A stretch of 64,000 nucleotides of DNA from Candidatus Poribacteria bacterium. Its GTDB lineage: Bacteria > Poribacteria > WGA-4E > PCPOR2b. The notes beneath the pieces are model-generated. The model had not been told where the DNA came from and ran no database searches. It was given only the letters and a program-made list of their open reading frames with translations. The translations under genes were made by a program, and so were the position numbers. This document shows, one piece after another, positions 1 to 9,466 of this stretch. How positions within the stretch are numbered: position 1 is the first letter of the stretch; each line of letters starts with the position of its first letter. Where the stretch lies: NCBI GenBank assembly GCA_022826645.1, contig JAJDUM010000017.1, positions 62,001 through 126,000 on the forward strand. The letters are read 5' to 3'.

Positions 1-503
1 TCACAGATGTAAGCTGGAACATCGCAAATCTCAAGCTGGTAACTGTCCAGATTTTCTCGCAGTGAGCTATGTAACGGATCCTTGTGCGAACCTGGAATCA
101 GTCGCAGGGCGCCAGTTTCTGCGCCGACCGGTTCGAGGTAGTACGCGAATTTAACGCCGTAACAATCTTCCGTTGGATCGACAAGATGGTCTGGATGCCA
201 GCGTGTGTGACCGACGTAACGATTGGCATCGGAAACGATACCGAGGCAATCTTCACCGTATAGCTGCTCTGTCGGTTCGCAGAAACGGGGATCTTCAAGC
301 AATCCAGCGAAGAATGGAGTTTCAGGCCCCATTGTCCGAACCCAATGCCTATAGGTACCATCAAATGGAGCGTGGCGGTAGGCAGAGGTTAAGGCGTGTT
401 CAAACTCTGCGTTAATGGTTTTCACCTCCTCCGGACTGAACAGCTGCCGGAAGATTAGGAACCCGAAGGTATCGAAGTGGTTCACCTGTTGTTCCGTGAG
501 CAT
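1..503 (-). CDS. PhyH-type Fe(II)/2-oxoglutarate oxygenase (3' part missing, cut by window edge)
   Basis: The frame is open from an ATG at 503 to base 1, giving the first 167 residues; the gene continues outside the window. PhyH (phytanoyl-CoA dioxygenase) proteins are cupin-fold oxygenases that hydroxylate small molecules using iron held by an HxD...H triad. The HxD is visible in RWHPD (about residue 106), followed by the conserved IPGSHK. A GGGGAGG ribosome site lies 7 nt before the ATG. The N-terminal residues (MLTEQQV, then TFGF and IFRQL) are nearly the same as in the next gene downstream of its start, so the two are a tandem duplication. The substrate cannot be told from sequence. Confidence 0.88.
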   Translation of the reverse strand, partial: MLTEQQVNHFDTFGFLIFRQLFSPEEVKTINAEFEHALTSAYRHAPFDGTYRHWVRTMGPETPFFAGLLEDPRFCEPTEQLYGEDCLGIVSDANRYVGHTRWHPDHLVDPTEDCYGVKFAYYLEPVGAETGALRLIPGSHKDPLHSSLRENLDSYQLEICDVPAYIC

Positions 504-573
504 AGTATACCTCCCCTAAATGGTTACAGTTCTGCTTCGTGATATGTGGCACGAATATCTATCAAACCGCTGA

Positions 574-1380
574 TTAAGACTGAGGTGCGCTCAGATACCC
601 CAATTCCCCCATCCGATCTATCCAATGCTGTCGCTTTGCGCTCTTTCGGGGATTTTCAAGCCAGTGCGGATCGTACTCTGGTCCAGGTGTATCGAAGGTA
701 TTCCGAGCCAGAGTCGCGCGGAGTTGGACGTTTGCCACGGCCGCTTTGCGGGTTGCTACCTCCTCTTCAGGGGTGCAAGGATTCTTGATAAAGATAACAG
801 AGACCATCCGCCGATCTGTCGAACCACCCCAACTCGCATGCCAGAGGTGAAAGTCAAAGGCAACCACATCACCCGGCTCCGTCTCGCAACTATAGGCTGG
901 AACAGCACAGACCTCCTGCACAGATTCACCTATATTCTGGTGAACTTCATCGTGGAAGGGTTTCCGGTGTGATCCCGGAATGAACCTTAGTGCGCCATCG
1001 GTCGCACGCAAAGGTTGTAGATAGAAGGCAAATTTGAAACCGTGTAGATGGAAGTCATCGGCATCGGGATGCCAGTGCGTATTGTTCACATAACTGCCAG
1101 CGTTGCAAGAGAGTCCAACCGCATCCGCTCCGTACAGTTGCTCCGCTGTGCCGCAGATGCGTGGGTCCTCCGGCAAGCCGGCTAGGAAGGGTGTCTCAGG
1201 TCCCAAATTGGGCCAACTCATATATGCAGTATCATCATCGGGGGACGTATACCGTTTCGTACCCGAGAGTCTCAACTCAACCTCGGCGTTGATGGTTTTC
1301 AGTTCGTCCGGATTCAACAACTGCCGGAAGATCACGAATCCGAAGGTATTAAAATGACTGACCTGTTGCTCTGTGAGCAT
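574..1380 (-). CDS. PhyH-type Fe(II)/2-oxoglutarate oxygenase
   Basis: A complete 268-residue PhyH protein. The metal-binding motif is HWHPD (about residue 103), followed by FIPGSHR, and the distal histidine is in LWHASWGG with the 2-oxoglutarate-binding arginine in DRRMVS. An AGGAGG site lies 6 nt before the ATG. It belongs to the same subfamily as the truncated gene at the left edge and as the PhyH gene at 41462; all share a KFAFYLxP-like strand and, where complete, the H-x-SWGG motif. It lies upstream of the edge gene on the same strand with a 70-nt gap and may be co-transcribed with it. Small-molecule hydroxylation is the family expectation. Confidence 0.92.
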   Translation of the reverse strand: MLTEQQVSHFNTFGFVIFRQLLNPDELKTINAEVELRLSGTKRYTSPDDDTAYMSWPNLGPETPFLAGLPEDPRICGTAEQLYGADAVGLSCNAGSYVNNTHWHPDADDFHLHGFKFAFYLQPLRATDGALRFIPGSHRKPFHDEVHQNIGESVQEVCAVPAYSCETEPGDVVAFDFHLWHASWGGSTDRRMVSVIFIKNPCTPEEEVATRKAAVANVQLRATLARNTFDTPGPEYDPHWLENPRKSAKRQHWIDRMGELGYLSAPQS

Positions 1381-1473
1381 GGTGTGCCTCCTATACCGAA
1401 AGGTTTTTGCTTATCCCTTCTTCCATTTCACTTGCCGGGATGCAGCGCTGAATCTTCAAAGCGTTGGTTCAAC

Positions 1474-4023
1474 TCAGACCACAATATTCGCCAGTCGATT
1501 GGGAACAACGATGAACTTCCTCACCGTTTTACCTTCAACATGCTTCTGGATGCGTTCATCTGCAAGGGCAGCTTCCTCAACTTCTTCGTTACTTGCATCA
1601 ACGGGAAGTTCGATTCGACTGCGTAATTTTCCGTTGACCTGAACCACGATGGTAACCTCCTCGCGCTTAAGGACTTCGGGATCGTGGGTGGGCCAAGGGG
1701 CATGCGCAATTAACTCGGCCTCCCCGAACCGCTCCCAGATCTCCTCAGCGATGTGTGGGGCGTAGGGAGAGAGCAGCCGTAGGAATGTCTTCATCGTTTC
1801 TTTTGGCACCGTTGTCGCTTGTGTCGCTGCATTGACAAACACCATCATGTGACTGATAGCGGTGTTCATCTTGTCAATTGATTCTGTATCTTCAGTAACA
1901 TCCTTGATAGTCTGATTTAGCACCTTCCACAGTTCCTTATCACTATCAATAGACGCATCGGTCAGCTTACCGCTCAGTTGACTGGTATCCTCGTCAATCG
2001 CTAGCCGCCACACCCGCTGCAGGAATCGATAGACACCTTCCACACCACGCGTCTGCCACGGTGCGCTGACACTCAAGGGACCAATAAAGAGTTCATAGAG
2101 GCGCAGTGCGTCCGCACCATACTCTTCGATGACCTCCTCCGGCGTTACAACATTGAAGCGAGATTTGGACATCTTTTCAATCTGCGTGTTCGCCCGCATT
2201 CCGGATTCCTTGACGAACCATTCTCCATCCCGATCCTCTACCTCACTTGGCGAATAATATTTGCCATTATCATCCTGATAGGAGTAAGCGAGGATCATAC
2301 CTTGATTGAAAAGTTTTTGGAACGGCTCTTTCGTGGAAACAAGACCGCAATCATAAAGCACCTTATGCCAGAAACGCGCGTAGAGCAGGTGTAGGACAGC
2401 GTGTTCCGCACCACCAACATAGAGATCCACCGGCATCCAGTAACGCTCCGCCTCGGCAGACCACGGTTCGGTTGTGTTGTGGGCGTCCATGTATCGCAGG
2501 TAATACCAGCAAGATCCCGCCCACTGCGGCATTGTATTTGTTTCCCGTACCCCTTTCCGTCCGTCCGGTAATGTTATCATCAGCCAGTCATCCGAAGCAC
2601 GCGCAAGAGGCGGTTTGCCATCAGAAGTCGGCTTATATTCATCAATAGATGGCAGCTCTACTGGAAGCTCGCCCTCAGGTAGAGGCATAATCGTTCCATC
2701 TTCTAACTCCACGGTGGGGAAGGGTTCTCCCCAATAACGTTGGCGGGAGAAGAGCCAATCGCGTAAGCGGTACTGTACCTGCGCTTTCCCTTTTCCTTCA
2801 CTTTCAAGCCATTCGGTCATCCGGTCTTTTGAATCTTGAATATTAAGTCCGTTCAGGAAATCGCTATTAATCGATGGACCATCACCGAGGTATGGCTCAT
2901 CCCCGAAATCGCTTGGGGGCTGAACCGTCCGAACGATTGGCAGATCAAATGTCTTCGCGAATTCCCAGTCACGATCATCCTCAGCGGGCACTGCCATAAT
3001 TGCGCCTGTACCGTAGCCCATCAGCACATAATCGGCAACCCATATTGGGATAGCTTTGTCATTTGCGGGGTTAATCGCGTAGGCGCCCGTGAAAACGCCG
3101 GTTTTTTCTTTGGCGAGATCCGTCCGCTGAAGATCTGTTTTATTTCTCGCCTCGTCAACATACGCCTGCACAGCAGACCGCTGCGCATCCGTTGTCATCT
3201 GCTCAACTAATGGATGCTCCGGTGCAAAGACGCAATATGTTGCACCAAATAGCGTATCGGGTCGCGTTGTGAAAACGGTAAATTCGGCGTCGGTGTCCTT
3301 GATTGCAAAATCTACGTCTACCCCCTCTGACTTTCCGATCCAATTCCGTTGCATCTCCTTGATACCTTCGGGCCAGTCCACATCTTCAATATCCTCTAAG
3401 AGTCGGTCAGCATAGGCAGTAATTTTCAGCATCCACTGCCGCATCAACCGCCGCTCAACGGGATCACCGGTTTCTACATACTTTCCATCCTTGACCTCCT
3501 CGTTAGAAAGAACTGTTCCTAACGCAGGGCACCAGTTGACCGGTACATCGGCGAGGTACGCCAATCCTTTCTCATGTAGCTTGAGGAAGATCCACTGCGT
3601 CCATTTATAGTAGTCGGGCGCGGAAGTGCTCACCTCTCTGTCCCAATCGTACGAGAAACCGATCTGCTTAATCTGCTGACGAAACTTGTCGATGTTGCGC
3701 TCCGTGACGATAGCAGGATGAATATTTTCCCGCTCCGCGGTGCGTTCAATGGTTAGCCCAAACGAATCCCAGCCCATCGGGTGCAGCACATTGTAGCCCT
3801 GCATCCGTTTCATACGAGCCAGCACATCTGTAGCTGTGTAGCCTTCGGGGTGTCCAATATGGAGCCCTGCGCCAGAGGTGTAAGGAAACATATCAAGGAT
3901 ATAGTACTTCGGTTTTCCTTCCCACGCTCTGGGATCGTCAGGCGTACGAAACGTCTTACGTTTCTCCCAAATGTTTTGCCATTTCGGTTCAATAGCGGCA
4001 GGGTCATAGGTGTGTCTTTGCAT
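1474..4023 (-). CDS. leuS: Leucyl-tRNA synthetase
   Basis: An 849-residue class I aminoacyl-tRNA synthetase that charges tRNA-Leu in the cytoplasm. The HIGH signature is in [10 protein letters not shown] near residue 55, and the KMSKS signature is in [11 protein letters not shown] near residue 620. Between them lies the editing (CP1) domain, with [11 protein letters not shown] near residue 253 marking the threonine-rich editing pocket. The C-terminal anticodon-binding and tail region ends in a typical VNGKLR segment. Length and domain order match bacterial LeuRS. A housekeeping gene in the middle of accessory genes, it has its own promoter upstream (4122-4150) and a GAGGAGA ribosome site. Confidence 0.98.
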   Translation of the reverse strand: MQRHTYDPAAIEPKWQNIWEKRKTFRTPDDPRAWEGKPKYYILDMFPYTSGAGLHIGHPEGYTATDVLARMKRMQGYNVLHPMGWDSFGLTIERTAERENIHPAIVTERNIDKFRQQIKQIGFSYDWDREVSTSAPDYYKWTQWIFLKLHEKGLAYLADVPVNWCPALGTVLSNEEVKDGKYVETGDPVERRLMRQWMLKITAYADRLLEDIEDVDWPEGIKEMQRNWIGKSEGVDVDFAIKDTDAEFTVFTTRPDTLFGATYCVFAPEHPLVEQMTTDAQRSAVQAYVDEARNKTDLQRTDLAKEKTGVFTGAYAINPANDKAIPIWVADYVLMGYGTGAIMAVPAEDDRDWEFAKTFDLPIVRTVQPPSDFGDEPYLGDGPSINSDFLNGLNIQDSKDRMTEWLESEGKGKAQVQYRLRDWLFSRQRYWGEPFPTVELEDGTIMPLPEGELPVELPSIDEYKPTSDGKPPLARASDDWLMITLPDGRKGVRETNTMPQWAGSCWYYLRYMDAHNTTEPWSAEAERYWMPVDLYVGGAEHAVLHLLYARFWHKVLYDCGLVSTKEPFQKLFNQGMILAYSYQDDNGKYYSPSEVEDRDGEWFVKESGMRANTQIEKMSKSRFNVVTPEEVIEEYGADALRLYELFIGPLSVSAPWQTRGVEGVYRFLQRVWRLAIDEDTSQLSGKLTDASIDSDKELWKVLNQTIKDVTEDTESIDKMNTAISHMMVFVNAATQATTVPKETMKTFLRLLSPYAPHIAEEIWERFGEAELIAHAPWPTHDPEVLKREEVTIVVQVNGKLRSRIELPVDASNEEVEEAALADERIQKHVEGKTVRKFIVVPNRLANIVV

Positions 4024-4121
4024 CTAAAATCTCCTCAAGTTGTCTTATCTATAGCACGGGTATTTCTTGGGGCACAGCGTTTTTACACTGTCTCTGTCTC
4101 GGTTCAAATCCGCTTTGCTAA

Positions 4122-4150
4122 ATTATACTTAACTAATTGATAAAATGCAA
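4122..4150 (-). promoter_or_regulatory. Probable sigma70 promoter of leuS
   Basis: Read on the minus strand there is TTGCAT, a 17-nt spacer and a perfect TATAAT, about 100 nt before the leuS start. The -10 matches the consensus exactly and the -35 matches in four of six bases. Confidence 0.65.
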
Positions 4151-4267
4151 CGCTGTCTATCATACAAATCTATACAAAGGTTAGGGCATCGGTAGATGTT
4201 CCTATAATTTTCCGAATATAGCCGATAAAATAAACCAAGTTCCTAGGTCCTGCTGACATTCGGGCGC

Positions 4268-4289
4268 CGAGATGTGAATCTCGACCTAC
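4268..4289 (-). repeat. GTAG-headed palindrome (REP-like)
   Basis: A perfect 6-bp stem CGAGAT/ATCTCG with a 4-nt loop, then AC and CTAC. On the minus strand this reads GTAG, a 2-nt spacer and the hairpin, the arrangement seen at nine or more other places in this window. Confidence 0.65.
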
Positions 4290-4312
4290 AGACCGCTATA
4301 TATAACCGATAC

Positions 4313-4356
4313 GACAAATAAAAAGCCCACCATCGAAAGCGGTTCGATGATGGGCT
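4313..4356 (-). terminator. Rho-independent terminator downstream of the coiled-coil gene
   Basis: On the minus strand a 14-bp stem (AGCCCATCATCGAA paired with TTCGATGGTGGGCT, one G-U pair) with a 5-nt loop is followed by TTTTTATTTG. It lies 120 nt past the stop of the gene at 4479-5189 and separates it from leuS. The rest of the 455-nt gap between the two genes holds the leuS promoter and one palindromic repeat; no further gene is seen. Confidence 0.85.
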
Positions 4357-4478
4357 GCCCGTCATATGTAGGATTTTCCGACATTCACCATTTCAGGTCT
4401 GTAACCCTCTGTAGTATACACTAGAACTGATCAGCAGCAAGCGCTCTCCGCTTTCATAAACTGAGGAGGCTTGGAAAC

Positions 4479-5189
4479 TCACTCGGCTGCTAGCTGCGAC
4501 TCCAAATCCTTGATTTTTCTCATAACCGCTAGCCGTTCATCAAACAATTTAGCCTCTTTCTGTGCTATTTCTTTAGACTTCTGATGATAGGAGTTGTCTA
4601 ACGACACCAAGGCACTCAGTCCGCCATCCTGTAGACGCGCTAGATCCCTCATTTGATGCCACTCTTCAGTAGCTTGACATTCTTCAAGGGTTGGATTGGT
4701 TCCAAGTTTCGTTTCTAGAATTTTGACGAGTCGATTAATCTCTTTCTCTAACTCCGTCTCCACAGAAGTAACTTCTGTGTTCAGAAGTTCAGAGTCAATA
4801 ATCGACTGATTAGCGAGTTCTGTTCTCAAGGTGCTGACCTGATCGATCTCTTCTTCCAATTTCTCTTTTTTAATCCTTAATTGAGCAAGTGTTTCTCGAA
4901 TCACTTGTCTAGTCTCAGTTTCATCAGTAGAAGAGGTTTCCGCCACAGCCGTCGCATCAACAGACATTTCCTCGGTAGACGTGATGCTTTCTAGCTCCGG
5001 CTCAAGATGATACTCCTGGGCAGTAGGGTGCGATTCAATCGGTGTTATAGGAAGGTTGCTAAGGGTAGGCGGGGGAGTGAGCAGCTCGTCATCTAACTGA
5101 TAAACCCAGTGACTCCCAAAGTAGCTTCCAGCGATGATTAGCACCGCTATCACCATTGCCCCCCAAACGACGCGCCAATTAAGTTGCAT
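4479..5189 (-). CDS. Membrane-anchored coiled-coil protein of unknown function
   Basis: A 236-residue protein with no family that I recognise. Residues about 7-28 form one hydrophobic segment (VVWGAMVIAVLIIAGSYFGS) that would act as an N-terminal membrane anchor. A proline, serine and threonine-rich linker follows to about residue 90. From about residue 95 to the end the protein is rich in Glu, Lys, Leu and Gln with heptad-like spacing, suggesting a long coiled coil. This topology would place the coil in the periplasm, as in many cell-envelope tethering proteins, but no specific role can be given. A GGAGGAATT ribosome site precedes the ATG, and a strong terminator lies downstream. Confidence 0.75.
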   Translation of the reverse strand: MQLNWRVVWGAMVIAVLIIAGSYFGSHWVYQLDDELLTPPPTLSNLPITPIESHPTAQEYHLEPELESITSTEEMSVDATAVAETSSTDETETRQVIRETLAQLRIKKEKLEEEIDQVSTLRTELANQSIIDSELLNTEVTSVETELEKEINRLVKILETKLGTNPTLEECQATEEWHQMRDLARLQDGGLSALVSLDNSYHQKSKEIAQKEAKLFDERLAVMRKIKDLESQLAAE

Positions 5190-5480
5190 GGGAATTCCTC
5201 CTTCTGACCGCCATTGTAATTTTACACATCTACTTCACTTGATTGCGGGCAAACTTAGTGGCTGTAAAACAGCAACACTAATTGCGTAAAACACAACCTC
5301 GTCAATTTCTGACTAAAGCTAAGGTTAAACATGACTTTCCCCCTAAATACAGGTTAGCTTTCGTGCAATCTTGAAAGGAACACTTACCTCTATTCCACAT
5401 CCCTTCTGTAGAACTCAAGGCTCAACTAACCTTTGGAAAAATATAAGGGATCTGACACCAAATTTTCAGGCGATAATGTT

Positions 5481-5618
5481 TAGGGTGAATTAGGGAAATA
5501 AGTAGACATTTACGAATAACTCCGACCTTAGCGAAATTGCCAAAGTCCCCCTGACAAGGGGGATTTAGGGGGTTGGCTCTGCATTGGGAATGTCTAAGTA
5601 ATTCTAAAATCTACCATA
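5481..5618. mobile_element. MITE-like element with TATGGTA-type terminal inverted repeats, copy 1
   Basis: About 138 bp. The ends are imperfect inverted repeats: the left end starts TAGGGTGAATTAGGG and the right end, reversed, starts TATGGTAGATTTTAG. The core is a C/G-run palindrome (GTCCCCCTGACAAGGGGGA) followed by TTTAGGGGGTTGG. A second copy in the opposite orientation lies at 60043-60175. It has no coding capacity. It takes up a third of the 442-nt gap between the coiled-coil gene and the VOC gene; nothing else is seen in that gap. Confidence 0.65.
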
Positions 5619-5631
5619 ATTCGCGTCATAC

Positions 5632-6060
5632 TTACGCTTGGAGCAGCTCCACACTCACCCCGTCAGGGGCATTAAGATAGGCAAGACTACCGCCCCAAGT
5701 ACTGCCAATCGAATCGTGAGGTTCGATAGAGAAAGTAGCACCTTTTTTCTTCAGTTCATTACAGAATTCAGCGAGATCCCCATGCACAAGGAAGGCAAAA
5801 TGATCCATGCCCCACTCATTGTGACTGGCAAAATCCCCGAAGGATTGTATACTGTTTGTCTTGTCCGGACTTTCACCCGGTCGCCGCCCGCGGATAAGAA
5901 GAGTTATCCCCTCGAAAACAACGGCAATCTGAGGGGCACCACGGAGTTCATACGTCTCAGTGATTTCTCCGCCCAGCATGTCTACGTACCATTGGGCAGC
6001 GACCTGCGGGTCTTCACTGATAATGTGGATATGCTCAAAAACGAGCTTAGCATTACCCAT
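5632..6060 (-). CDS. VOC-superfamily (glyoxalase/dioxygenase fold) protein
   Basis: A 142-residue vicinal-oxygen-chelate protein. The start VFEHIHIISEDPQVAAQWY is the usual first strand and helix of a VOC half, with a metal-ligand-type histidine in EHIHI. The second half contains WGMDHFAFLVHG (a second His) and ends SLAYLNAPDGVSVELLQ with the C-terminal Glu ligand. The three-residue metal site is therefore complete. VOC members include glyoxalases, epimerases and ring-cleaving dioxygenases; which activity applies here is not visible. AGGAAGG lies 9 nt before the ATG. Its neighbours upstream are two PhyH genes on the same strand. Confidence 0.85.
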   Translation of the reverse strand: MGNAKLVFEHIHIISEDPQVAAQWYVDMLGGEITETYELRGAPQIAVVFEGITLLIRGRRPGESPDKTNSIQSFGDFASHNEWGMDHFAFLVHGDLAEFCNELKKKGATFSIEPHDSIGSTWGGSLAYLNAPDGVSVELLQA

Positions 6061-6141
6061 AACGGCCTTCCTTTCCTAAGTCGCCGTCAATCCAAACAGG
6101 CAGTTCGCGCAGCTGCATTTATGCAGATCGGCGCGAAAGGG

Positions 6142-6966
6142 TTACGTGAGATTTCTGGCTGAACGATCGGCGATTGACTCTTCACCCAAGTGCTCGCGCA
6201 TCCATTCACGAAGCGGAACATCTTCCTCTCTCGGCGACGTTAGTCCTAAGTTGCCAGTTTTCGAGCCGAGCAACTGTCGCTGGATTGGATCGCATCGATC
6301 CATGTAATGAGAGACGGTCATCGCATCCCTCGGATGGAACCATCGGAGACTGTAGCCAACGAATAGCACCTTTCGCGTAATATCTGAGAAATTCCACCCG
6401 CCGGCATGCCAGATCCGACGGTCAAAGATGACCGCAGTGCCAGGAGGAACGCGAACCTCATGCGCATCTGGCGGATTTGAAACACCATCGGCGGGATATT
6501 CCACCTCATCCACCAGATGGCTACCGGGGACAACGCTGAAGTTGCCACGCCCACCCTCAGAAACATCGGTTAAAAAATAACCGATTTTGACGGAAATGCG
6601 CGGTGCGGGTACTGTTTCAATGTCCAAACTCACACGCCCACTGTCTTGATGCCAGTGAAGACGCTTCTTTGAGGGTCTATCTTCCAACGGTACTGGCGGC
6701 GTAACTGTGATATGCGTGTGGTACAGATGGATGTTCCAACCGAGTATGCCCCAGACCTTGGGCAAGGTTCGGTGCCAATCGACCAGTTCTAGGAATCGAT
6801 CATCTTTGCCTATGAAGTCCACGCCGGCTTTCACGCTGTCCACAGCATCGATTAGCCCTTCAACCATTGGCGCTGGAAGTGCGTTCTCGATTACAATGAA
6901 TCCGTCTCGTTCAAACTTGGTACGCTCCTGCTCTGTTAAACAGTGTTTCAAACATACGCTATCCAT
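6142..6966 (-). CDS. PhyH-type Fe(II)/2-oxoglutarate oxygenase
   Basis: 274 residues from the ATG at 6966. A longer in-frame start at 6981 exists, but GAGGAGG sits 6 nt before 6966 and the resulting MDSVCLKH matches the start of the neighbouring paralogue. The HxD is in LHWHQDSG (about residue 112), VVPGSH follows, and the distal His is in IWHAGGWN with Arg in TRKVLFVGYS. The C-terminus has DPIQRQLLG and DVPLREW, shared with the genes at 7089 and 39219. These three form one subfamily, distinct from the pair at the left edge. Confidence 0.92.
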   Translation of the reverse strand: MDSVCLKHCLTEQERTKFERDGFIVIENALPAPMVEGLIDAVDSVKAGVDFIGKDDRFLELVDWHRTLPKVWGILGWNIHLYHTHITVTPPVPLEDRPSKKRLHWHQDSGRVSLDIETVPAPRISVKIGYFLTDVSEGGRGNFSVVPGSHLVDEVEYPADGVSNPPDAHEVRVPPGTAVIFDRRIWHAGGWNFSDITRKVLFVGYSLRWFHPRDAMTVSHYMDRCDPIQRQLLGSKTGNLGLTSPREEDVPLREWMREHLGEESIADRSARNLT

Positions 6967-7088
6967 GATCAACCTCCTCACTCCATCCGATGGGTGTTTG
7001 TCGAATGGAACTCAATCTTTCACATATCCGTCCTTAATCGAGACAAAGCTTCTACGGCAAACTTGTCAACTTGTGTGGTTATGACAAA

Positions 7089-7949
7089 TCACTGGGTGTG
7101 GTTTCGTCCAAAAGTTACCGAAGGTGCGCCAACGATTCGAGCGTAGTTATCGGTAACCACCTCTTCGCCCAAATGTTCCTTAATCCAGGAACGAAGCGGG
7201 ACGTCCTCGTCCGAAGGCGATGAGGTGCCCATTGCCCGTGTTTTCGCACCGAGCAGCTGTCTGCGGATTGGATTAGAACGCTCCATAACATGTGCCACCG
7301 TTCGCTCATCTCTCGGATGAATCCAGCGATGGCTGTAGCCTACGAACAGGACCTTTCGTGTCACCTCGGACAGGTTCCAGCCGCGTGCATGAAAGAGCCG
7401 CCGATCGAAAATGACCGCCGTCCCCGCCATCCCTTTAATCTCTATCGCTTCCTTCGGATCCGAGATCCCATCGGCAGGTAACTCAATCTCTCTTTTGAGC
7501 TGGCTCCCAGGGAGTACGCTAAAGTTGCCGTATCCACCCTGTGTGAGATCTGTCAAGAAGTATCCTACTTTGATCGAGATACGTGGCTGGGGTCCCGGCT
7601 CGATATCGGCGTTTATGCGATCGCTGTCCTGATGCCAGCCCCGTCTGTGCTTTGTACGTTTGTGCTCCTCATCCTCTGGAGGCGTGACGAGCATCTGCGT
7701 GTAGTAGGAGTGGATGTTCCAGCCGAGAATTCCCCAGACTTTGGGAAATGTCCGGTGCCAATCGATTAGTTCCAGAAGTAGACCATCCTTCCCCAAAAAG
7801 TCTTCGCAGGCGCCAAGACGGTCTACTACTTTAACAAGCCCTTCGACCATTGAAGCCGGCAGTGCATCCTTGACGATAATGAACCCGTCCCGCTCAAAAT
7901 TGGCGCGCTCTTCCTCTGTCAGAACGTGCTGTAAACATTCGGCATCCAT
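7089..7949 (-). CDS. PhyH-type Fe(II)/2-oxoglutarate oxygenase
   Basis: 286 residues, clearly a tandem paralogue of the gene at 6142 (shared starts MDxxCLxH, shared LTEExRxxFERDGFI and a near-identical C-terminal half). The triad is visible as GWHQDSD (about residue 130) and LFHARGWN, with the arginine in TRKVLFVGYSHRW. GAGGAAA lies about 7 nt before the ATG. The 122-nt gap to its neighbour suggests a single transcript. Two diverging copies side by side suggest duplication followed by substrate change, but that is inference. Confidence 0.92.
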   Translation of the reverse strand: MDAECLQHVLTEEERANFERDGFIIVKDALPASMVEGLVKVVDRLGACEDFLGKDGLLLELIDWHRTFPKVWGILGWNIHSYYTQMLVTPPEDEEHKRTKHRRGWHQDSDRINADIEPGPQPRISIKVGYFLTDLTQGGYGNFSVLPGSQLKREIELPADGISDPKEAIEIKGMAGTAVIFDRRLFHARGWNLSEVTRKVLFVGYSHRWIHPRDERTVAHVMERSNPIRRQLLGAKTRAMGTSSPSDEDVPLRSWIKEHLGEEVVTDNYARIVGAPSVTFGRNHTQ

Positions 7950-8002
7950 AGTAATTTCCTCATAAATATGTCATAACGTAATAAGAGGGCTTCTCCGACG
8001 TT

Positions 8003-9079
8003 TCACGCTTGGTATCGTTCCGCATCAGCGGGTTCGACAAGATCTTCGCTCAGTGAGAAATTCAATTTTTCCGCGCATTCCTGAAGTTGACGATAGATAG
8101 TATCAGGAACATTGACCCCGTTAGCAAGCCGTTGGGAGCGGGAACGATATTCAAAGTCGCCCGGAACCAGCACTTCGTCGAAATCGGGCGCAGGTGGTAT
8201 GGACCTGATGCCGTCGAGAAACGCGCGGACGCCCTGCTGGTAAGGTTCTAATGGCGTAAAGGCGCTGATGTTGATAACCTGCATCAATGTGTTACTGCCC
8301 ATGGAAGCGGCCTTGATATCAAAGTTGCCAGACAGGCCGGCGAACAGGGATACGAGGAGGGAGAATGCGTAGCCCTTATGCCTGCCAAACGCTAACAGAG
8401 ATCCGCCATCGCTGAGATCCGCTGGCTTGACGCTCGGGTTGCCGCGCTTATCTACAATACAACCTTCGGGCAGATCAAGGCCCATGCTTGCAGCAACCGA
8501 GACTTTACCGGCGGCAATCATACTGGTAGCAAAATCGATGATGAATGGACTGTCGTCCCCGGTTGGTACACCGACCGCAATCGGATTGGTGCCCAGTGCT
8601 CCCCGCGCCGCCCCAAAAGGCACAGTACCGCCTCTATCCCTCGCACCGCCGCCATAGGTTATGATACCGATATACCCGGCACGTGCCGCCTGCTCCGCAT
8701 ATTCACCGAGTCGGCCGATATGCCCGGTATTGACAAAACTCACAGCGCAGGTATCCGCAGCTTTTGCCTTCTCAATCGCCCGTTCCATTGCCTGTCGAGC
8801 GGTATAGTGTCCGAAACCATTCCTCCCGTCAATACGGAAGGTATTTGTGGTTTCGTTGAACACCTCTGGTTCAGCAGCAGGTTGAATCCCACCATTGGAG
8901 ACGCTGCTTAGATAGCCGGGAATGCGGAGTACACCGTGCGAATCGTGCCCAGCGAGGTTCGCGTTAATCAAGATTTCAGCGACATCCTCAGCGATATGAC
9001 GCGGCGTATCCGCTGCCAGAAACAGTTGCCGCGTCACTGCATGCAGATAGCTTGCGTTGAAACAGTGCATTTCTGCCAT
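8003..9079 (-). CDS. Malate/L-lactate dehydrogenase family (Ldh_2) oxidoreductase
   Basis: 358 residues from the ATG at 9079, where GGAGAAGGAG precedes the start; an open frame extends 85 codons further upstream but has low-complexity, non-family sequence. The family (PF02615) comprises NAD(P)H-dependent reductases of 2-oxoacids such as ureidoglycolate, malate and 2,3-diketo-L-gulonate. GHDSHGVLRIPGYL near residue 45 is the family signature with the catalytic His. NTGHIGRLGEYAEQAA and GTNPIAVGVP form the nucleotide-binding region. KGYAFSLLVSLFAGLSG is the conserved C-terminal helix. Specific substrate unknown; the sugar-acid context would fit a ketoacid reductase. Confidence 0.9.
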   Translation of the reverse strand: MAEMHCFNASYLHAVTRQLFLAADTPRHIAEDVAEILINANLAGHDSHGVLRIPGYLSSVSNGGIQPAAEPEVFNETTNTFRIDGRNGFGHYTARQAMERAIEKAKAADTCAVSFVNTGHIGRLGEYAEQAARAGYIGIITYGGGARDRGGTVPFGAARGALGTNPIAVGVPTGDDSPFIIDFATSMIAAGKVSVAASMGLDLPEGCIVDKRGNPSVKPADLSDGGSLLAFGRHKGYAFSLLVSLFAGLSGNFDIKAASMGSNTLMQVINISAFTPLEPYQQGVRAFLDGIRSIPPAPDFDEVLVPGDFEYRSRSQRLANGVNVPDTIYRQLQECAEKLNFSLSEDLVEPADAERYQA

Positions 9080-9208
9080 AGCTTTGACTCCTTCTCCTGT
9101 ACCGCGCGACGGGGGTTGAATTGCATCATTCCGAGTAAATATCATACACGAGAAGCTAGCACCTGTCAACACCCAAAATAAGCGCGAAACGTGATGCCCC
9201 GATAAATC

Positions 9209-9232
9209 CCCGATAGGATCGGGACAGGCGGG
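9209..9232 (+). repeat. Short palindrome shared with the 59.9-kb element
   Basis: CCCGAT AGG ATCGGG followed by ACAGGCGGG. The same ATCGGGACAGGCGGG string recurs at 59868-59882, where it looks inserted into another repeat. It lies in the 387-nt gap 9080-9466, which otherwise holds only a possible promoter near 9374-9405 (TTGTTC and TATAAT, but 20 nt apart). Confidence 0.5.
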
Positions 9233-9466
9233 ACTCCGACAAGCCGAGAGCAGGCAGGCGGGATAGGAAGCACCGATTCTGCAACACGACTTCTTAACAT
9301 GGGCTATGCCAGAGAAATGAGCAAAATGTGGCATCTACGCTCACTTTGCGAACCTCTGCCTAGGTCCCGATTTTTGTTCTAAATCTCGCGTGGCTTTGAT
9401 ATAATTTTTGATGTAACGACGCTATCCGTAACTGAACGCAAGATTTTCAAATCGCTGGAGAATATC

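Noticed and set aside
98-364. Frame encoding 88 residues inside the left-edge PhyH gene
   Set aside because: It is a different frame inside a clear PhyH reading frame.
4081-4125. GGTTCAAATCC string, like the T arm of a tRNA
   Set aside because: The flanking bases do not form a T stem, and no acceptor, D or anticodon arm can be built around it.
8003-9334. Longer version of the Ldh_2 gene starting at 9334
   Set aside because: The extra 85 codons are not family-like, and a good ribosome site precedes the ATG at 9079.
9374-9405. TTGTTC and TATAAT before the TIM-barrel gene
   Set aside because: The spacing is 20 nt, too long for a normal sigma70 promoter; kept only as a possibility.
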